64,000 bases of DNA from Chromobacterium subtsugae (GTDB lineage Bacteria > Pseudomonadota > Gammaproteobacteria > Burkholderiales > Chromobacteriaceae): assembly GCF_001676875.1 (NCBI RefSeq), contig NZ_JYKA01000018.1:1-64000 (forward strand), in the 5' to 3' direction. The number at the start of each line of letters is the position of its first letter. Position 1 is the stretch's first letter. This document shows, one piece after another, positions 34,491-43,456 of the stretch. The notes below the pieces were generated by a model that was given only the letters and a program-made list of their open reading frames with translations, was not told the origin of the DNA and ran no database searches. The translations under genes were made by a program, and so were the position numbers.

Positions 34491-37310
34491 TCATGACGGG
34501 CCGTTGATGGGGGTGGTGCAGAAATCCAGCAACGCCTCGATGCTGGCATAGGGAATCCCGCCATGCTCGGTCAGACCGATCTGGCAGGTGCGGCTCATCG
34601 ACACGCCGTGGCGGCAGGCTTCCGGCAAAGCCGGCTTCAGTCTCCTCAGGCTGTGGGCGTTCAGTTCCGGCGCGGTGAAGCCCTTGTCGCCGGCGAAGCC
34701 GCAGCAGGCGATATCCGGCACGGTCAGCTCATCGCAGCAGCTGGCGGCCAGTTGTTTCAAGCTTCCAGCCGCGCCCATCGCCGTCGCGCTGCAGGGAATA
34801 TGCAGCGCCAGTTGCGGCAGGCGCCGGACGATGCTCAGCCGCGGCAGAACTTTTTCCGCCAGAAAACCGGCGGCGTCGAACAGCTGCAAGCGCGGGTCCA
34901 GCAAGCCCTCGGCCTGCGCCTGTTTGACCCGCGCCGCGCACGGACTGTTGTCGAGATAAACCGGATGGCGGCCCTGCCCGCTCGCCTGCAGCAAGGCGTC
35001 ATTCAACGATGCCTGACTGATGGCCAATGCGTCCGCGGCATTGGCCGAGGCGAACGGCTGGCCGCAGCACAGTCCGTCATGGCCGGGCGGATAGACCGGC
35101 GCGAAACCGGCGCGGCGCAGCAGATTGATCGTATGCGCCGCGACGGACTCGCCGCCCTCGCCTTCCGCCAGCGTTCGGTTGACGCAGCTGACGAACAACG
35201 CCACCGGCTCGCCCTCGCCTCCCGGCTTCGGCAGCAGCGCGGCGGCGCGCGGCAAGGCCGCTGGGATCAGCGGAATGATCTTGCGCTCGCCTGGCCGGCG
35301 GCGCGTCAATGCGTTCAAGCGCTGCGTTCCCGCGACATGCGCCAGCTTCAAACCGGTCCTCGCCGCCGCCGTCATCAGCTGCATGTGGCGGGCGGCGAAG
35401 CCGGCCAAGGCGGGACGCCGGCTCGGGCCCTGCAATTTTTTCATCAGCAGGCCGGTGTTGATTCCCACAGGACAACGCGTGGCGCACATGCCGGTGGCGG
35501 CGCAAGTATCGACGGCGCGGTAGCGGTAGCCGGCTTGCAAGGCCGCCAGTTCTTCCGCCCCCTCGCCGTCGCGTTCCAACTGACGGATGCGCCGCCAGGC
35601 GACGATGCGCTGGCGCGGGCTCAGCGTCAGCCCGTGCGACGGACAGGCCGGCTCGCAAAAGCCGCATTCGGTGCAGCGGTCGACCAGATCGTCCGCGGCC
35701 GGCATCGGCTTCAGGTTCTCCAGATGCAGCCTGTCGTTGTCGGTGATGATCACGCCGGGATTGAGCAGGCCTTCCGGATCGAACAGCGCCTTGATGCGGC
35801 GCATGATGTTCCAGACGGCGTCGCCCCACTCCTGCCGCACGAAGGGCGCCACATTGCGGCCGGTGCCGTGCTCGGCCTTCAAGGAGCCGTCGTATTCGCC
35901 GGCCACCAAGTCGCTGACGTCCTGCATGAAAGCATCGTAGCGCGCCACCTCGGCCGGGCTTTCGAAGCCGGGCGCGAACACGAAATGCAGATTGCCGTCC
36001 AGCGCGTGGCCGAACAGCAGCGCCTCGTCGTAGCCGTGCTTGTCGAACAGGGCGGTCAGCCTGGCCACGCCATCGGCCAGTTGATGGATGGGAAAGGCCA
36101 CGTCCTCTATCACCACCGTGGTCCCCAACGGCCGGGCTGCGCCCACCGCGGGGAACAACCCCTTGCGCAAAGCCCAGTAGGTCTCGCACTCGCGCGCGTC
36201 GCGGCTGAAGCCGCTGGAGACTTTGGGCTGGAAACCGGCCAGCAGCATCTCTATCTGGACCGAACATTCGTCCAACCTGGCTTCGCTCTCCGCCCGCAGC
36301 TCGATCAGTAGACAAGCGCTGTCCAGCCCCACCGGCTGATACAGGAAATCCGGCAGTCCCGGCTTGCCCTGCACCGCGCGGATGCTGCGGCTGTCTATCA
36401 GCTCCACCGCCGACACGCCGCTAGCGTCGCGCGCCGCGCTCAGCGCCGACACCGCGCGGCAGCAGCGATCCAGATCGTCGAACAGCACCAGCGCCGACGC
36501 CTTGTGCGGATGCTCGGCCACGGTATGAAAAGTGATCTCGGAAATAAAACCCAAGGTGCCTTCGGAGCCGATCATCAAGTGCGCCAGCATCTCCACCGGA
36601 TCGGCGAAGTCCAGCAGCGCGTTGATGCCGTAGCCAGTGGTGTTCTTCAGCCGATACTTGCGGCGCACCCGCTCGGCCAGCTGCGGATCGCCGGCCAGCT
36701 GGCGCGACAGCTGCGCCAAGCCATCGAGCAGATCGGCGTGCGATTCGCGGAAGGCCGCCACGCTGGCCGGATCGGCGGTATCCAGCGCGGCGCCGTCGAG
36801 CAGCAGCAGCCGGATCGCCTGCAGGGTGTGGTAGCTGTTGTCGCGGGTGCCGCAGCACATGCCACTGGAGTTGTTGGCGGCGATGCCGCCTATCTTGGCG
36901 GTGTTGATCGACGCCGGATCGGGGCCGATCTTGCGGCCGAACGGCGCCAGCAGCGCGTTGGCGTGCGCGCCTATTATGCCGGGCCCCAGCCGGATGCGCG
37001 CGCCGCCGTCCAGCACCTGGCCGCGGTTGAAGCCATCGCCCAGCACCGCCAGCACCGAATCGCTGACCGCCTGGCCGGACAGGCTGGTGCCGGCGGCGCG
37101 GAAGGTGACGGCGACGCGGTGCAATCTGGCCAGCCGCAGCAGCGCCGCCACCTCGCCCTCGTCTTCCACCCGGGCGACGATTTGCGGCCGCAGGCGGTAG
37201 AAGCTGGCGTCGGTGCCGTAGGCCAGCGTGGACAATGGGTCGGTGAAAATGCGCGCCGGCGGCATCGTTTGGCGCAAATCCTGCAGAAAATCGGCGTGGG
37301 CGGGCGTCAT
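34491..37310 (-). CDS. dld: FAD- and Fe-S-containing D-lactate dehydrogenase (Dld-II type)
   Basis: 939 aa fusion. N-terminal FAD-binding (PCMH) domain with VTFRAAGTSLSGQAVSDSVL and GIAANNSSGMCCGTRDNSYH; FAD-oxidase C-terminal domain with LFGHALDGNLHFVF and EHGTGRNVAPFVRQEW; then two 4Fe-4S motifs (CTECGFCEPACPSHG and CAATGMCATRCPVG); and Cys-rich CCG domains (GLCCGQPF and ACCGFAGDKGF). This is the layout of the Dld-II/YdiJ family, which oxidises D-lactate or related 2-hydroxyacids. Neighbouring lldP and lutABC favour D-lactate. Overlaps lutB by 4 bp. Confidence 0.88.
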   Translation of the reverse strand: MTPAHADFLQDLRQTMPPARIFTDPLSTLAYGTDASFYRLRPQIVARVEDEGEVAALLRLARLHRVAVTFRAAGTSLSGQAVSDSVLAVLGDGFNRGQVLDGGARIRLGPGIIGAHANALLAPFGRKIGPDPASINTAKIGGIAANNSSGMCCGTRDNSYHTLQAIRLLLLDGAALDTADPASVAAFRESHADLLDGLAQLSRQLAGDPQLAERVRRKYRLKNTTGYGINALLDFADPVEMLAHLMIGSEGTLGFISEITFHTVAEHPHKASALVLFDDLDRCCRAVSALSAARDASGVSAVELIDSRSIRAVQGKPGLPDFLYQPVGLDSACLLIELRAESEARLDECSVQIEMLLAGFQPKVSSGFSRDARECETYWALRKGLFPAVGAARPLGTTVVIEDVAFPIHQLADGVARLTALFDKHGYDEALLFGHALDGNLHFVFAPGFESPAEVARYDAFMQDVSDLVAGEYDGSLKAEHGTGRNVAPFVRQEWGDAVWNIMRRIKALFDPEGLLNPGVIITDNDRLHLENLKPMPAADDLVDRCTECGFCEPACPSHGLTLSPRQRIVAWRRIRQLERDGEGAEELAALQAGYRYRAVDTCAATGMCATRCPVGINTGLLMKKLQGPSRRPALAGFAARHMQLMTAAARTGLKLAHVAGTQRLNALTRRRPGERKIIPLIPAALPRAAALLPKPGGEGEPVALFVSCVNRTLAEGEGGESVAAHTINLLRRAGFAPVYPPGHDGLCCGQPFASANAADALAISQASLNDALLQASGQGRHPVYLDNSPCAARVKQAQAEGLLDPRLQLFDAAGFLAEKVLPRLSIVRRLPQLALHIPCSATAMGAAGSLKQLAASCCDELTVPDIACCGFAGDKGFTAPELNAHSLRRLKPALPEACRHGVSMSRTCQIGLTEHGGIPYASIEALLDFCTTPINGPS

Positions 37311-38764
37311 GCGGATTTCCCCTTGTTCGCCTCGCGTTCGCGCAGCAGCTCATGCAGCGTTTTGGGAGCAGGCGTCAACGGCAGGTGGTTTTGCGTCCAG
37401 CCCAGCTGGTTCTTGGGCGCGTGCTTGCGCAGCCGCGTCGCCGCCCAGCCGAACATCCGGTACAGATTGGGCGAGGCGTTGACCAGCCGCCATCCGGCCC
37501 AGGCCATCCGTTCCGCGCCGCTGGCCGCCGCGCCCTGGCCGCGCAGCGGATGCGCCACCCGCTCGCCGGCCGGCCGCTGGCTTTCCTCGCGCAGTCGCAT
37601 CAGCATTTCCGGAATGGGGATGCGCACCGGGCACACCTCGCCGCAGGCGCCGCACAGGCTGGACGCAGTAGGGAGGTCGCGGGTGTTTTCCAGCCCCATC
37701 AGGTGCGGCGAGATGATCTCGCCTATCGGCCCCGGATAGGTGGTGCCGTAGGCGTGGCCGCCGATGCGGGTGTAGACCGGACAATGGTTCATGCAGGCGC
37801 CGCAGCGTATGCATTGCAGCGTCTTGCGCAGCTGCTCGTCGGCATAGGCCTGGCTGCGACCGTTGTCCAGCAGCACCAGGTGCACCTCGCGTGGGCCGTC
37901 CTTCTCGCCCGGCTTCCTTGGGCCGCTGATCATATTGAAATACGTGGTGATGGGCTGGCCGATGGCGGAACGGGTCAACAGGCTGTACAGCGGCACCACG
38001 TCTTCCAGCTTTTCCACCACCTTTTCTATGCCGGTAATGGCGACGTGCACGTCCGGCACGGTGGTGCACATTCGGCCGTTGCCCTCGTTTTCCACTAGGC
38101 ACAGCGTGCCGGTTTCGGCCACGGCGAAGTTGACGCCGGACAGGCCGACGTCGGCGTCCAGAAACTTGCGGCGCAGCACGCGGCGGCCGATCTGGATCAG
38201 CGCGTCCACATCCTCGGTATACGGCGTGTCCGGCAACTGTTCATGGAACAGTTTGGCGATGTCCTGCTTGGTCTTGTGGATGGCCGGCATGATGATGTGG
38301 GTGGGTTTCTCGCCCGCCAGCTGGACGATGTACTCGCCCATATCGCTCTCCACCGCCTCTACGCCTTGGTCCGCCAGGTAATGATTGAGCTCCACCTCCT
38401 CGCTGACCATGGACTTGCCCTTGACCATCAGCTTGCCCTGACGGGCGGCGACGATGCCGTGGATGATGCGGTTCGCCTCCTCGGCCGTTTCCGCCCAGTG
38501 CACCTTCACGCCATTTGCCGCGAGCTTGTCCTCCAGCTGCTCCAGCAAATCCGGCAGCCGGGACAGGCAGCGCTGGCGTATGCCCTCGCCCAGGGTGCGC
38601 AGTGCGGACAGCTCCGCCTCGTCCGGAAACTCCGCCAACCGCTTGGCCATCAAAAAGTCCATCGATCCGCGCAGGCTTTGCCGCAGCTTGCCATCCGTCA
38701 GCGCCAGTCTGGCGTTGTCCTTGAAGGCGCGCGACGGGTAAACGGTGATCTTGCTCTCGCTCAT
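37307..38764 (-). CDS. lutB: L-lactate utilisation iron-sulfur protein LutB (LldF)
   Basis: 485 aa. N-terminal LUD-type domain (IIMPAIHKTKQDIAKLFHEQ and GVNFAVAETGTLCLVENEGN) followed by two ferredoxin-like 4Fe-4S motifs: CIRCGACMNHCPVY and CGACGEVCPVRIPIPEML. With LutA and LutC it forms the FMN-independent L-lactate dehydrogenase complex. Both ends overlap neighbours by 4 bp (lutC upstream, dld downstream), so the five genes form one coupled operon. Confidence 0.93.
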   Translation of the reverse strand: MSESKITVYPSRAFKDNARLALTDGKLRQSLRGSMDFLMAKRLAEFPDEAELSALRTLGEGIRQRCLSRLPDLLEQLEDKLAANGVKVHWAETAEEANRIIHGIVAARQGKLMVKGKSMVSEEVELNHYLADQGVEAVESDMGEYIVQLAGEKPTHIIMPAIHKTKQDIAKLFHEQLPDTPYTEDVDALIQIGRRVLRRKFLDADVGLSGVNFAVAETGTLCLVENEGNGRMCTTVPDVHVAITGIEKVVEKLEDVVPLYSLLTRSAIGQPITTYFNMISGPRKPGEKDGPREVHLVLLDNGRSQAYADEQLRKTLQCIRCGACMNHCPVYTRIGGHAYGTTYPGPIGEIISPHLMGLENTRDLPTASSLCGACGEVCPVRIPIPEMLMRLREESQRPAGERVAHPLRGQGAAASGAERMAWAGWRLVNASPNLYRMFGWAATRLRKHAPKNQLGWTQNHLPLTPAPKTLHELLREREANKGKSA

Positions 38765-39459
38765 CGCCCGTCTCCTTCCACGTCATGGATGGCGATATGC
38801 GGCGGCAGCAGCGCCAACACCAGCAGGTCGCGCGGGCCATGGGCGCCGTAGGCCAAGGTTTGCTGGATGTCGGCGGTTTTCGACGGCCCGGAAATCAGCA
38901 AAGCGTTGGTGGGCATGCCGGCGGACCAGTTTTCGCCCTGCAGCGCCGAATAAAAGTCCGGGTACAGCGTGGCGGCGTCGAACAAGGCGATGTGCAAGGG
39001 CGGCACCAAGCTCATGGTGCGCGGCTCGGCCTCGTCCGGCCACAGCGCCAGGGTGCCGGTGGCGGCTATGCCGCAGCGCGCGACAGTGAAGCCGGCAGCG
39101 ATGTCGAACAGCTCCGCCTTCCAGCCATCGACTTCGCGGTCGAACCAGACGATGTGCGGCGCTTCGTCCACGCCCTCCAGCCTGCGCGCCAGCCGGCGGC
39201 CATGCGGCGTGTCCGACAGCAGCAGCGAGTCTTGCGGATGCACGGCCAGCCAGTCGGCCAGGGCGGCGTCCCACTCCGCCTCGCGCGTCCACAGAATGTC
39301 GGTTTTCACCGAACGCATCATCGCCGCCCAATGGCGCAGGCGGGCGATTTCATCGTCCTTGGCCGCGAAATGCTGGAAATGGCCGGCCAAATCCGGCCGC
39401 GCGCGCTCCTGCCGCGGCGCGGCGCGCAGCTTTTGCAAGATGGAGGCGCGGGCGCTCAT
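38761..39459 (-). CDS. lutC: L-lactate utilisation protein LutC (LldG)
   Basis: 232 aa from MSARASILQKLRAAP, whose ATG overlaps the lutA stop (ATGA). LUD-domain protein: CGIAATGTLALWPDEAEPRT, then VPPLHIALFD and LISGPSKTADIQQTLAYGAH, then GPRDLLVLAL. Third component of the L-lactate oxidation complex. The longer open frame upstream lies inside lutA and is spurious. Confidence 0.92.
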   Translation of the reverse strand: MSARASILQKLRAAPRQERARPDLAGHFQHFAAKDDEIARLRHWAAMMRSVKTDILWTREAEWDAALADWLAVHPQDSLLLSDTPHGRRLARRLEGVDEAPHIVWFDREVDGWKAELFDIAAGFTVARCGIAATGTLALWPDEAEPRTMSLVPPLHIALFDAATLYPDFYSALQGENWSAGMPTNALLISGPSKTADIQQTLAYGAHGPRDLLVLALLPPHIAIHDVEGDGR

Positions 39460-40199
39460 CGCTTGCCCCCGGTGCGCTCCAGCAGAAAGCTGGCCAGATG
39501 GCGGCCCTGGAAGCCGCTGCCGCACTGTCCCAGCTTGCCGTTGATATTGAGCAGGCAGCCGCCGTCGGCGGTGACGAACTCCACCGCGCCGCTGTCCTGC
39601 AAGGACTGGGCCTTGTCCGCCACCATCGCGCCGGCGATGTCCGGATGCTTGATGGAGAAAGTGCCGCCAAAACCGCAACATTCGGCTTCATGGTCTTGCA
39701 CCACGCGCTCGACGTTTTGCAGCCTATCGACCAGCGCCCAGCTGCTCTTGTGCACGTTCATCTCGCGCCGCGCCGAACAGGAGGTATGCACCGCCACCTT
39801 GGTGGGCGGGCCCAAGTCTTGCGGCTGCCAGTCCAGATGGTTGAGCAGGAAATCGGAAAACTCCACCACCCGCCCGGCGATGGCGCAGGCCTCCATCTCG
39901 TCCGCCTCGCCGGCGAACAACTTGGGCCAATGGTGCTGGATCATGCCGCCGCAGGAGCCGGACGGCACCACCACCGGCCAGTCCTCGGGAAAACAGCCCA
40001 GCTGCGCGCGCGCCACCGCCAGCGCCTCCTTGGAATGGCCGCTGGTATAGGCCGGCTGGCCGCAGCAGCTCTGGGCCTGGGGGAAATGCACCCGCACGCC
40101 CAGGCCTTCCAGCAGGGCGATGGCGTCTAGGCCAGCTTCCGGCAGGAATAGGTCGAGCAGACAGGTGCCGAACAGGTAAACGTCGGCAGGCGTCTTCAT
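39456..40199 (-). CDS. lutA: L-lactate utilisation protein LutA (LldE)
   Basis: 247 aa with two CCG-type Cys-rich domains (SCCGQPAYTSGH and ECCGFGGTFSIKH), which bind an Fe-S cofactor in this family. N-terminal VYLFGTCLLDLFLPEAGLDA is characteristic. First gene of lutA-lutC-lutB-dld-lldP. An LldR/PdhR-type operator lies 14-30 bp upstream of the start codon. Confidence 0.93.
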   Translation of the reverse strand: MKTPADVYLFGTCLLDLFLPEAGLDAIALLEGLGVRVHFPQAQSCCGQPAYTSGHSKEALAVARAQLGCFPEDWPVVVPSGSCGGMIQHHWPKLFAGEADEMEACAIAGRVVEFSDFLLNHLDWQPQDLGPPTKVAVHTSCSARREMNVHKSSWALVDRLQNVERVVQDHEAECCGFGGTFSIKHPDIAGAMVADKAQSLQDSGAVEFVTADGGCLLNINGKLGQCGSGFQGRHLASFLLERTGGKR

Positions 40200-40212
40200 G
40201 GCTTCCTTTGTA

Positions 40213-40229
40213 AATTGGTAAGACCAATT
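40213..40229. promoter_or_regulatory. LldR/PdhR-type operator upstream of lutA
   Basis: AATTGGT-AAG-ACCAATT, a perfect 17-bp palindrome with a 3-base centre, identical to the consensus bound by FadR-subfamily regulators PdhR and LldR. A TATAAA (minus strand, 40235-40240) sits just upstream, so a bound repressor would cover the start of transcription. A second dyad TTCACT-TTAG-AGTGAA lies at 40241-40256 with no assigned factor. A related operator precedes lldR at 42575. Confidence 0.8.
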
Positions 40230-40256
40230 ATTTTTATAAATTCACTTTAGAGTGAA

Positions 40257-40647
40257 TGCTTGAGTTCGTCAATATGACAAGCGCGCCCGAAACGTACAGA
40301 AGCGCCTCTGTCATCACTCGCTCACGCCGCCGTCCATGAGGCAAGCGGAATCGCGCCGACTTGGCCATGTGGTTTTTTTGGAAAAAGAGGAAGGCACGCA
40401 AATAAGAAAGATGGCGCAAAACACGGTCTGACAGACCTCGCGAAACCAAGCGCCGCGGACACCCGGCTGACGCTGCGCCGGCAGGCCGCGCGGCCTGCAT
40501 CGCATCAACAGGCCTTGCCTAAGACGCTTAGCTGGAGAAAGTCGGCGGCGCCAAGGCGGCTGGCGATCATGCGCGATTCGCAGGTCGAAACGCCTTTTTC
40601 AGGCGCGCAGCGGAGTCGCTCGCGCATCATGTCCTGGCATTGAATCA
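40257..40647. other. Gene-free interval between the lut and ars promoters
   Basis: About 390 bp. Open frames on the minus strand here are Arg-rich, lack ribosome sites and look like chance frames. No terminator, repeat or RNA was recognised. It may mark the left junction of the inserted arsenic cassette. Confidence 0.4.
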
Positions 40648-40671
40648 ATATTTCCACAATAATGGAAATAT
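40648..40671. promoter_or_regulatory. ArsR-type inverted repeat overlapping the arsR start
   Basis: Perfect 8-bp arms ATATTTCC / GGAAATAT separated by 8 bases; the right arm runs into the arsR start codon (40670). Position fits autorepression by a SmtB/ArsR protein. Confidence 0.6.
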
Positions 40672-41026
40672 GGAAACTTTAACCGCCGCCGAACGCCTGG
40701 CCGCCCTGGGACATGAGTCCCGGCTATCGATCTACCGTCTGCTAGTCGAAGCCGGCCAACAGGGCATGATCGCCAGCGCCATTGCCGACAAGCTGAGCCT
40801 GCCCGCCGCCACGCTGTCGTTCCATCTGTCGCATCTGAGCCGCGTCCAGCTGGTCCGGAGCGAGCGCGAAAGCCGCTTCATCCGCTATTTCGCCGAATTC
40901 GACACCATGGACGCCCTGCTCGGCTTCCTCACCCGCAATTGCTGCCAGGGCCAGCCCTGCCTGCCAAGCGCGTCCGCCTGTTCGCCGCGAAACGCGGCGA
41001 GCGCGAAAGGAGAAGACCAATCATGA
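40670..41026 (+). CDS. arsR: ArsR-family arsenic-responsive repressor
   Basis: 118 aa winged-helix protein. Start taken at METLTAAERLAALGH; an upstream TTG would add 10 residues but lies inside the operator repeat. HTH region GMIASAIADKLSLPAATLSF, then HLSHLSRVQLVRSERES. It lacks the ELCVC box of E. coli-type ArsR. Instead a C-terminal cluster C91, C92, C97 (NCCQGQPC) resembles the three-Cys site of the Acidithiobacillus-type ArsR. Overlaps arsC by 4 bp. Confidence 0.88.
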   Translation: METLTAAERLAALGHESRLSIYRLLVEAGQQGMIASAIADKLSLPAATLSFHLSHLSRVQLVRSERESRFIRYFAEFDTMDALLGFLTRNCCQGQPCLPSASACSPRNAASAKGEDQS

Positions 41027-41436
41027 GCCGGCTGAAAACCGTATTGGTGCTGTGCACCGGCAATTCCTGCCGTTCGCAGATGGGCGAAGCCATCCTCAAC
41101 CATGAGCTGGCGGGCCTGGCGCGCGCGCTGTCCGCCGGCACCGCGCCGCAGCCCAAGGTCGCCGACGGCGCCATCGAGGCTTTGCGCCTGGCCGGCCTGC
41201 CCACCGGCGATCTTTATCCCAAGCCAGTGGAAGCGGTGATGCACGAGGAGATCGACCTGGTGGTCAGCGTCTGCGACAACGCCAGGGAAAGCTGCCCGGT
41301 GTTTCCCCGGCCGGTCAAACGCATCCATGTCGGTTTCCACGATCCGCACGGCGAGCCCTTGGACAGTTTCATCCGCGTGCGCGACGACATCCGCGAACGG
41401 CTGGTGCCGGCCGTCCGCGAAGCCTTGGGCATCTGA
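41023..41436 (+). CDS. arsC: Arsenate reductase, thioredoxin-coupled (LMW-phosphatase type)
   Basis: 137 aa. P-loop CTGNSCR (C11 to R17, CX5R) near the N-terminus, and the redox pair C84 and C91 (VSVCDNARESCPVFP), equivalent to C10, C82 and C89 of the Staphylococcus enzyme. It reduces arsenate to arsenite, using a Cys disulfide relay. Coupled to arsR and followed after 9 bp by acr3. Confidence 0.9.
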   Translation: MSRLKTVLVLCTGNSCRSQMGEAILNHELAGLARALSAGTAPQPKVADGAIEALRLAGLPTGDLYPKPVEAVMHEEIDLVVSVCDNARESCPVFPRPVKRIHVGFHDPHGEPLDSFIRVRDDIRERLVPAVREALGI

Positions 41437-41445
41437 GGAGACATC

Positions 41446-42540
41446 ATGGCTACCCGTCAACACGCGGCTGCAACGCCAGCCGCCCAAAGCGCCGCCATGG
41501 GCCGGTTCGAACGCTATCTGACAGTGTGGGTGCTGCTCTGCATCGCGGCCGGCATCGCCGCGGGCCAATTGGCGCCCGGCCTGTTCCATGCCATAAGCCG
41601 GCTGGAGATCGCCCGCGTCAACCTGCCGGTGGGCGCGCTGATCTGGGTGATGATCATCCCGATGCTGATGAAGGTGGACTTCGGCGCGCTGCATCAGCTT
41701 AAGCAGCACGCGCGCGGCATCGCCGTCACCCTGCTGATCAACTGGCTGGTCAAGCCGTTCTCGATGGCGCTGCTGGGCTGGCTGTTCATCCGCCAGCTAT
41801 TCGCTCCCTGGCTGCCCGCCGAACAGCTGGACAGCTATGTCGCCGGCCTGATCTTGCTGGCCGCCGCGCCCTGCACCGCCATGGTGTTCGTCTGGAGCCG
41901 GCTGAGCGGCGGCGACCCGCTGTTCACGCTGTCGCAGGTGGCGCTGAACGACGCCATCATGCTGTTCGCCTTCGCGCCTATTGTCGGCCTGCTGCTGGGC
42001 ATCTCGGCCATCGCCGTGCCGTGGGACACGCTGCTGGCCTCGGTCGTCCTTTACATCCTGATCCCCGTCATCCTGGCGCAGCTGTGGCGCAAGGCGCTGC
42101 TGGCCAGGGGCCAGGCTGCCTTCGACGCAGCCATGGCCAGCATAGGCCCATGGTCGATGGCGGCGCTGCTGGCGACGCTGGTGCTGTTGTTCGCCTTCCA
42201 GGGCGAAGCCATCCTGCGCCAGCCGCTGGTGATCGCGCTATTGGCAGTACCCATCCTGATCCAGGTGTTTTTCAACTCGGCGCTGGCTTACTGGCTGAAC
42301 AAGAAAGCCGGCGAGCAGCACTGCGTAGCCTGCCCGTCGGCGCTGATAGGCGCATCCAATTTCTTCGAGCTGGCGGTCGCCGCCGCCATCAGCCTGTTTG
42401 GCTTCCACTCCGGCGCGGCGCTCGCCACCGTGGTCGGCGTGCTGGTGGAAGTCCCCGCCATGCTGCTGGTGGTGAAGGCGGTGAAGGCGAGCAAGGGCTG
42501 GTATGAGGGCGCGTCCGGCCAGCGCCGCGATGAGCGATGA
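41446..42540 (+). CDS. acr3: Arsenite efflux transporter Acr3
   Basis: 364 aa, about ten membrane segments. BASS-superfamily arsenite/H+ antiporter. Family motifs: VGALIWVMIIPMLMKVDFGA, the conserved Cys in AAAPCTAMVFVWSRLSGGDP (C143), NDAIMLFAFAPIVG, and the late SNFFELAVAAAISLFG with the conserved Glu. Third gene of arsR-arsC-acr3. Ends 58 bp before lldR. Confidence 0.93.
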   Translation: MATRQHAAATPAAQSAAMGRFERYLTVWVLLCIAAGIAAGQLAPGLFHAISRLEIARVNLPVGALIWVMIIPMLMKVDFGALHQLKQHARGIAVTLLINWLVKPFSMALLGWLFIRQLFAPWLPAEQLDSYVAGLILLAAAPCTAMVFVWSRLSGGDPLFTLSQVALNDAIMLFAFAPIVGLLLGISAIAVPWDTLLASVVLYILIPVILAQLWRKALLARGQAAFDAAMASIGPWSMAALLATLVLLFAFQGEAILRQPLVIALLAVPILIQVFFNSALAYWLNKKAGEQHCVACPSALIGASNFFELAVAAAISLFGFHSGAALATVVGVLVEVPAMLLVVKAVKASKGWYEGASGQRRDER

Positions 42541-42571
42541 CAGGGCGCCAGGGCCTCTGCTATCCTTGGAC

Positions 42572-42588
42572 ATCTGGTCAGACCAATC
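42572..42588. promoter_or_regulatory. LldR/PdhR-type operator upstream of lldR
   Basis: CTGGT-CAG-ACCAAT, core TGGTcagACCA at 42575-42585, an imperfect copy of the perfect site at 40213. It lies 10-27 bp before the lldR start codon, which fits autoregulation. Confidence 0.65.
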
Positions 42589-42598
42589 TTAGCAAACC

Positions 42599-43369
42599 AT
42601 GGCCTATCCGAAAGTCTCCCTGCCCAAGCTGTCCGACGTCATCGTCCAGCAGCTGGAAAAACGCATACTCGACGGCGTGCTCAAACCCGGCGACCGCCTG
42701 CCGCCGGAGCGGCAGCTGGCCGAGGAATTCGGCGTGTCGCGGCCGTCGCTGCGCGAGGCGATCCAGCAACTGGCGTCGCGCGGGCTGCTGTCCAGCCGCC
42801 AGGGCGGCGGCACCTGGGTGACCGACAGACTGGAAACCGCCTTCTCCGACCCCTGGGAGAAACTGCTGGGCCAGCACGAGGAACTGCGCGGCGACCTGCT
42901 GGAGTTTCGCCGCGTGCTGGAAGGCACGGTGGCGCGCTGCGCCGCCAGCCGCGCCACCCAGGCCGACCTGGAGCGGCTGCAGCGCTGCGTGGACCGGCTG
43001 CAGCAAGCCTATCGCGGCGGCGATCTGGCCGAGCAGGCCCAAGCCGACGTGGAATTCCACCAGGCGGTGGCGGAGGCCTCGCACAACGCGCTGTTCGCCC
43101 ACCTGTCCGGCAGCCTGCTGGCGATGCTGCATCGCCACGTGAAGGACAATATCGCCAACCTGTTCGCGGTCGGCGAAGTGGCGGAGGCGCTGCGCGGCCA
43201 GCACCTGGCCATCTGGCAGGCGATACGCGACGGCCGGCCGGACGAGGCCCAACTGGCTGCCGAACGCCACCTGGACTTCGTCTCCGACACCCTGCAGAAC
43301 CAGCGCCAGCAGGCCGAGCGCGACGCGCGCGCGCGGATGCGGCTGGCGCAGGACGACGCCGGGCGCTAA
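42599..43369 (+). CDS. lldR: GntR-family (FadR subfamily) lactate-responsive regulator
   Basis: 256 aa. N-terminal winged helix (KRILDGVLKPGDRLPPERQL, then FGVSRPSLREAIQQLASRGL and GGGTWVTD), then an all-helical FCD effector domain (LLEFRRVLEGTVARCAA, then DVEFHQAVAEASHNALF and GQHLAIWQAIRDGRPDEA) with metal-binding Asp/His positions. The target is inferred from matching operators upstream of lutA and of itself. PdhR is the main alternative, but the lactate cluster nearby favours LldR. Confidence 0.83.
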   Translation: MAYPKVSLPKLSDVIVQQLEKRILDGVLKPGDRLPPERQLAEEFGVSRPSLREAIQQLASRGLLSSRQGGGTWVTDRLETAFSDPWEKLLGQHEELRGDLLEFRRVLEGTVARCAASRATQADLERLQRCVDRLQQAYRGGDLAEQAQADVEFHQAVAEASHNALFAHLSGSLLAMLHRHVKDNIANLFAVGEVAEALRGQHLAIWQAIRDGRPDEAQLAAERHLDFVSDTLQNQRQQAERDARARMRLAQDDAGR

Positions 43370-43391
43370 GCCGGCAATCCGCTGCGGCATG

Positions 43392-43430
43392 AAAAAAGCC
43401 GCGCGTCTTGCGACGGCGCGGCTTTGGTTT
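43392..43430. terminator. Bidirectional terminator between lldR and hldD
   Basis: Hairpin AAAGCCGCGC...GCGCGGCTTT with an inner GTC/GAC pair and TTGC loop. On the minus strand it is followed by TTTTTT (strong, for hldD); on the plus strand by GGTTT (weaker, for lldR). Confidence 0.85.
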
Positions 43431-43456
43431 CGCCCACCCGATGGGTGGCCCGGCGA

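Noticed and set aside
40234-40500. 88-codon minus-strand frame between lutA and arsR
   Set aside because: Arg-rich, no ribosome site; its stop lies between the lutA operator and its dyad, and no motif is seen.
41446-42540. tRNA-like T-loop word (GGTTCGAA) near 41500
   Set aside because: It lies inside acr3, and no cloverleaf can be drawn around it.
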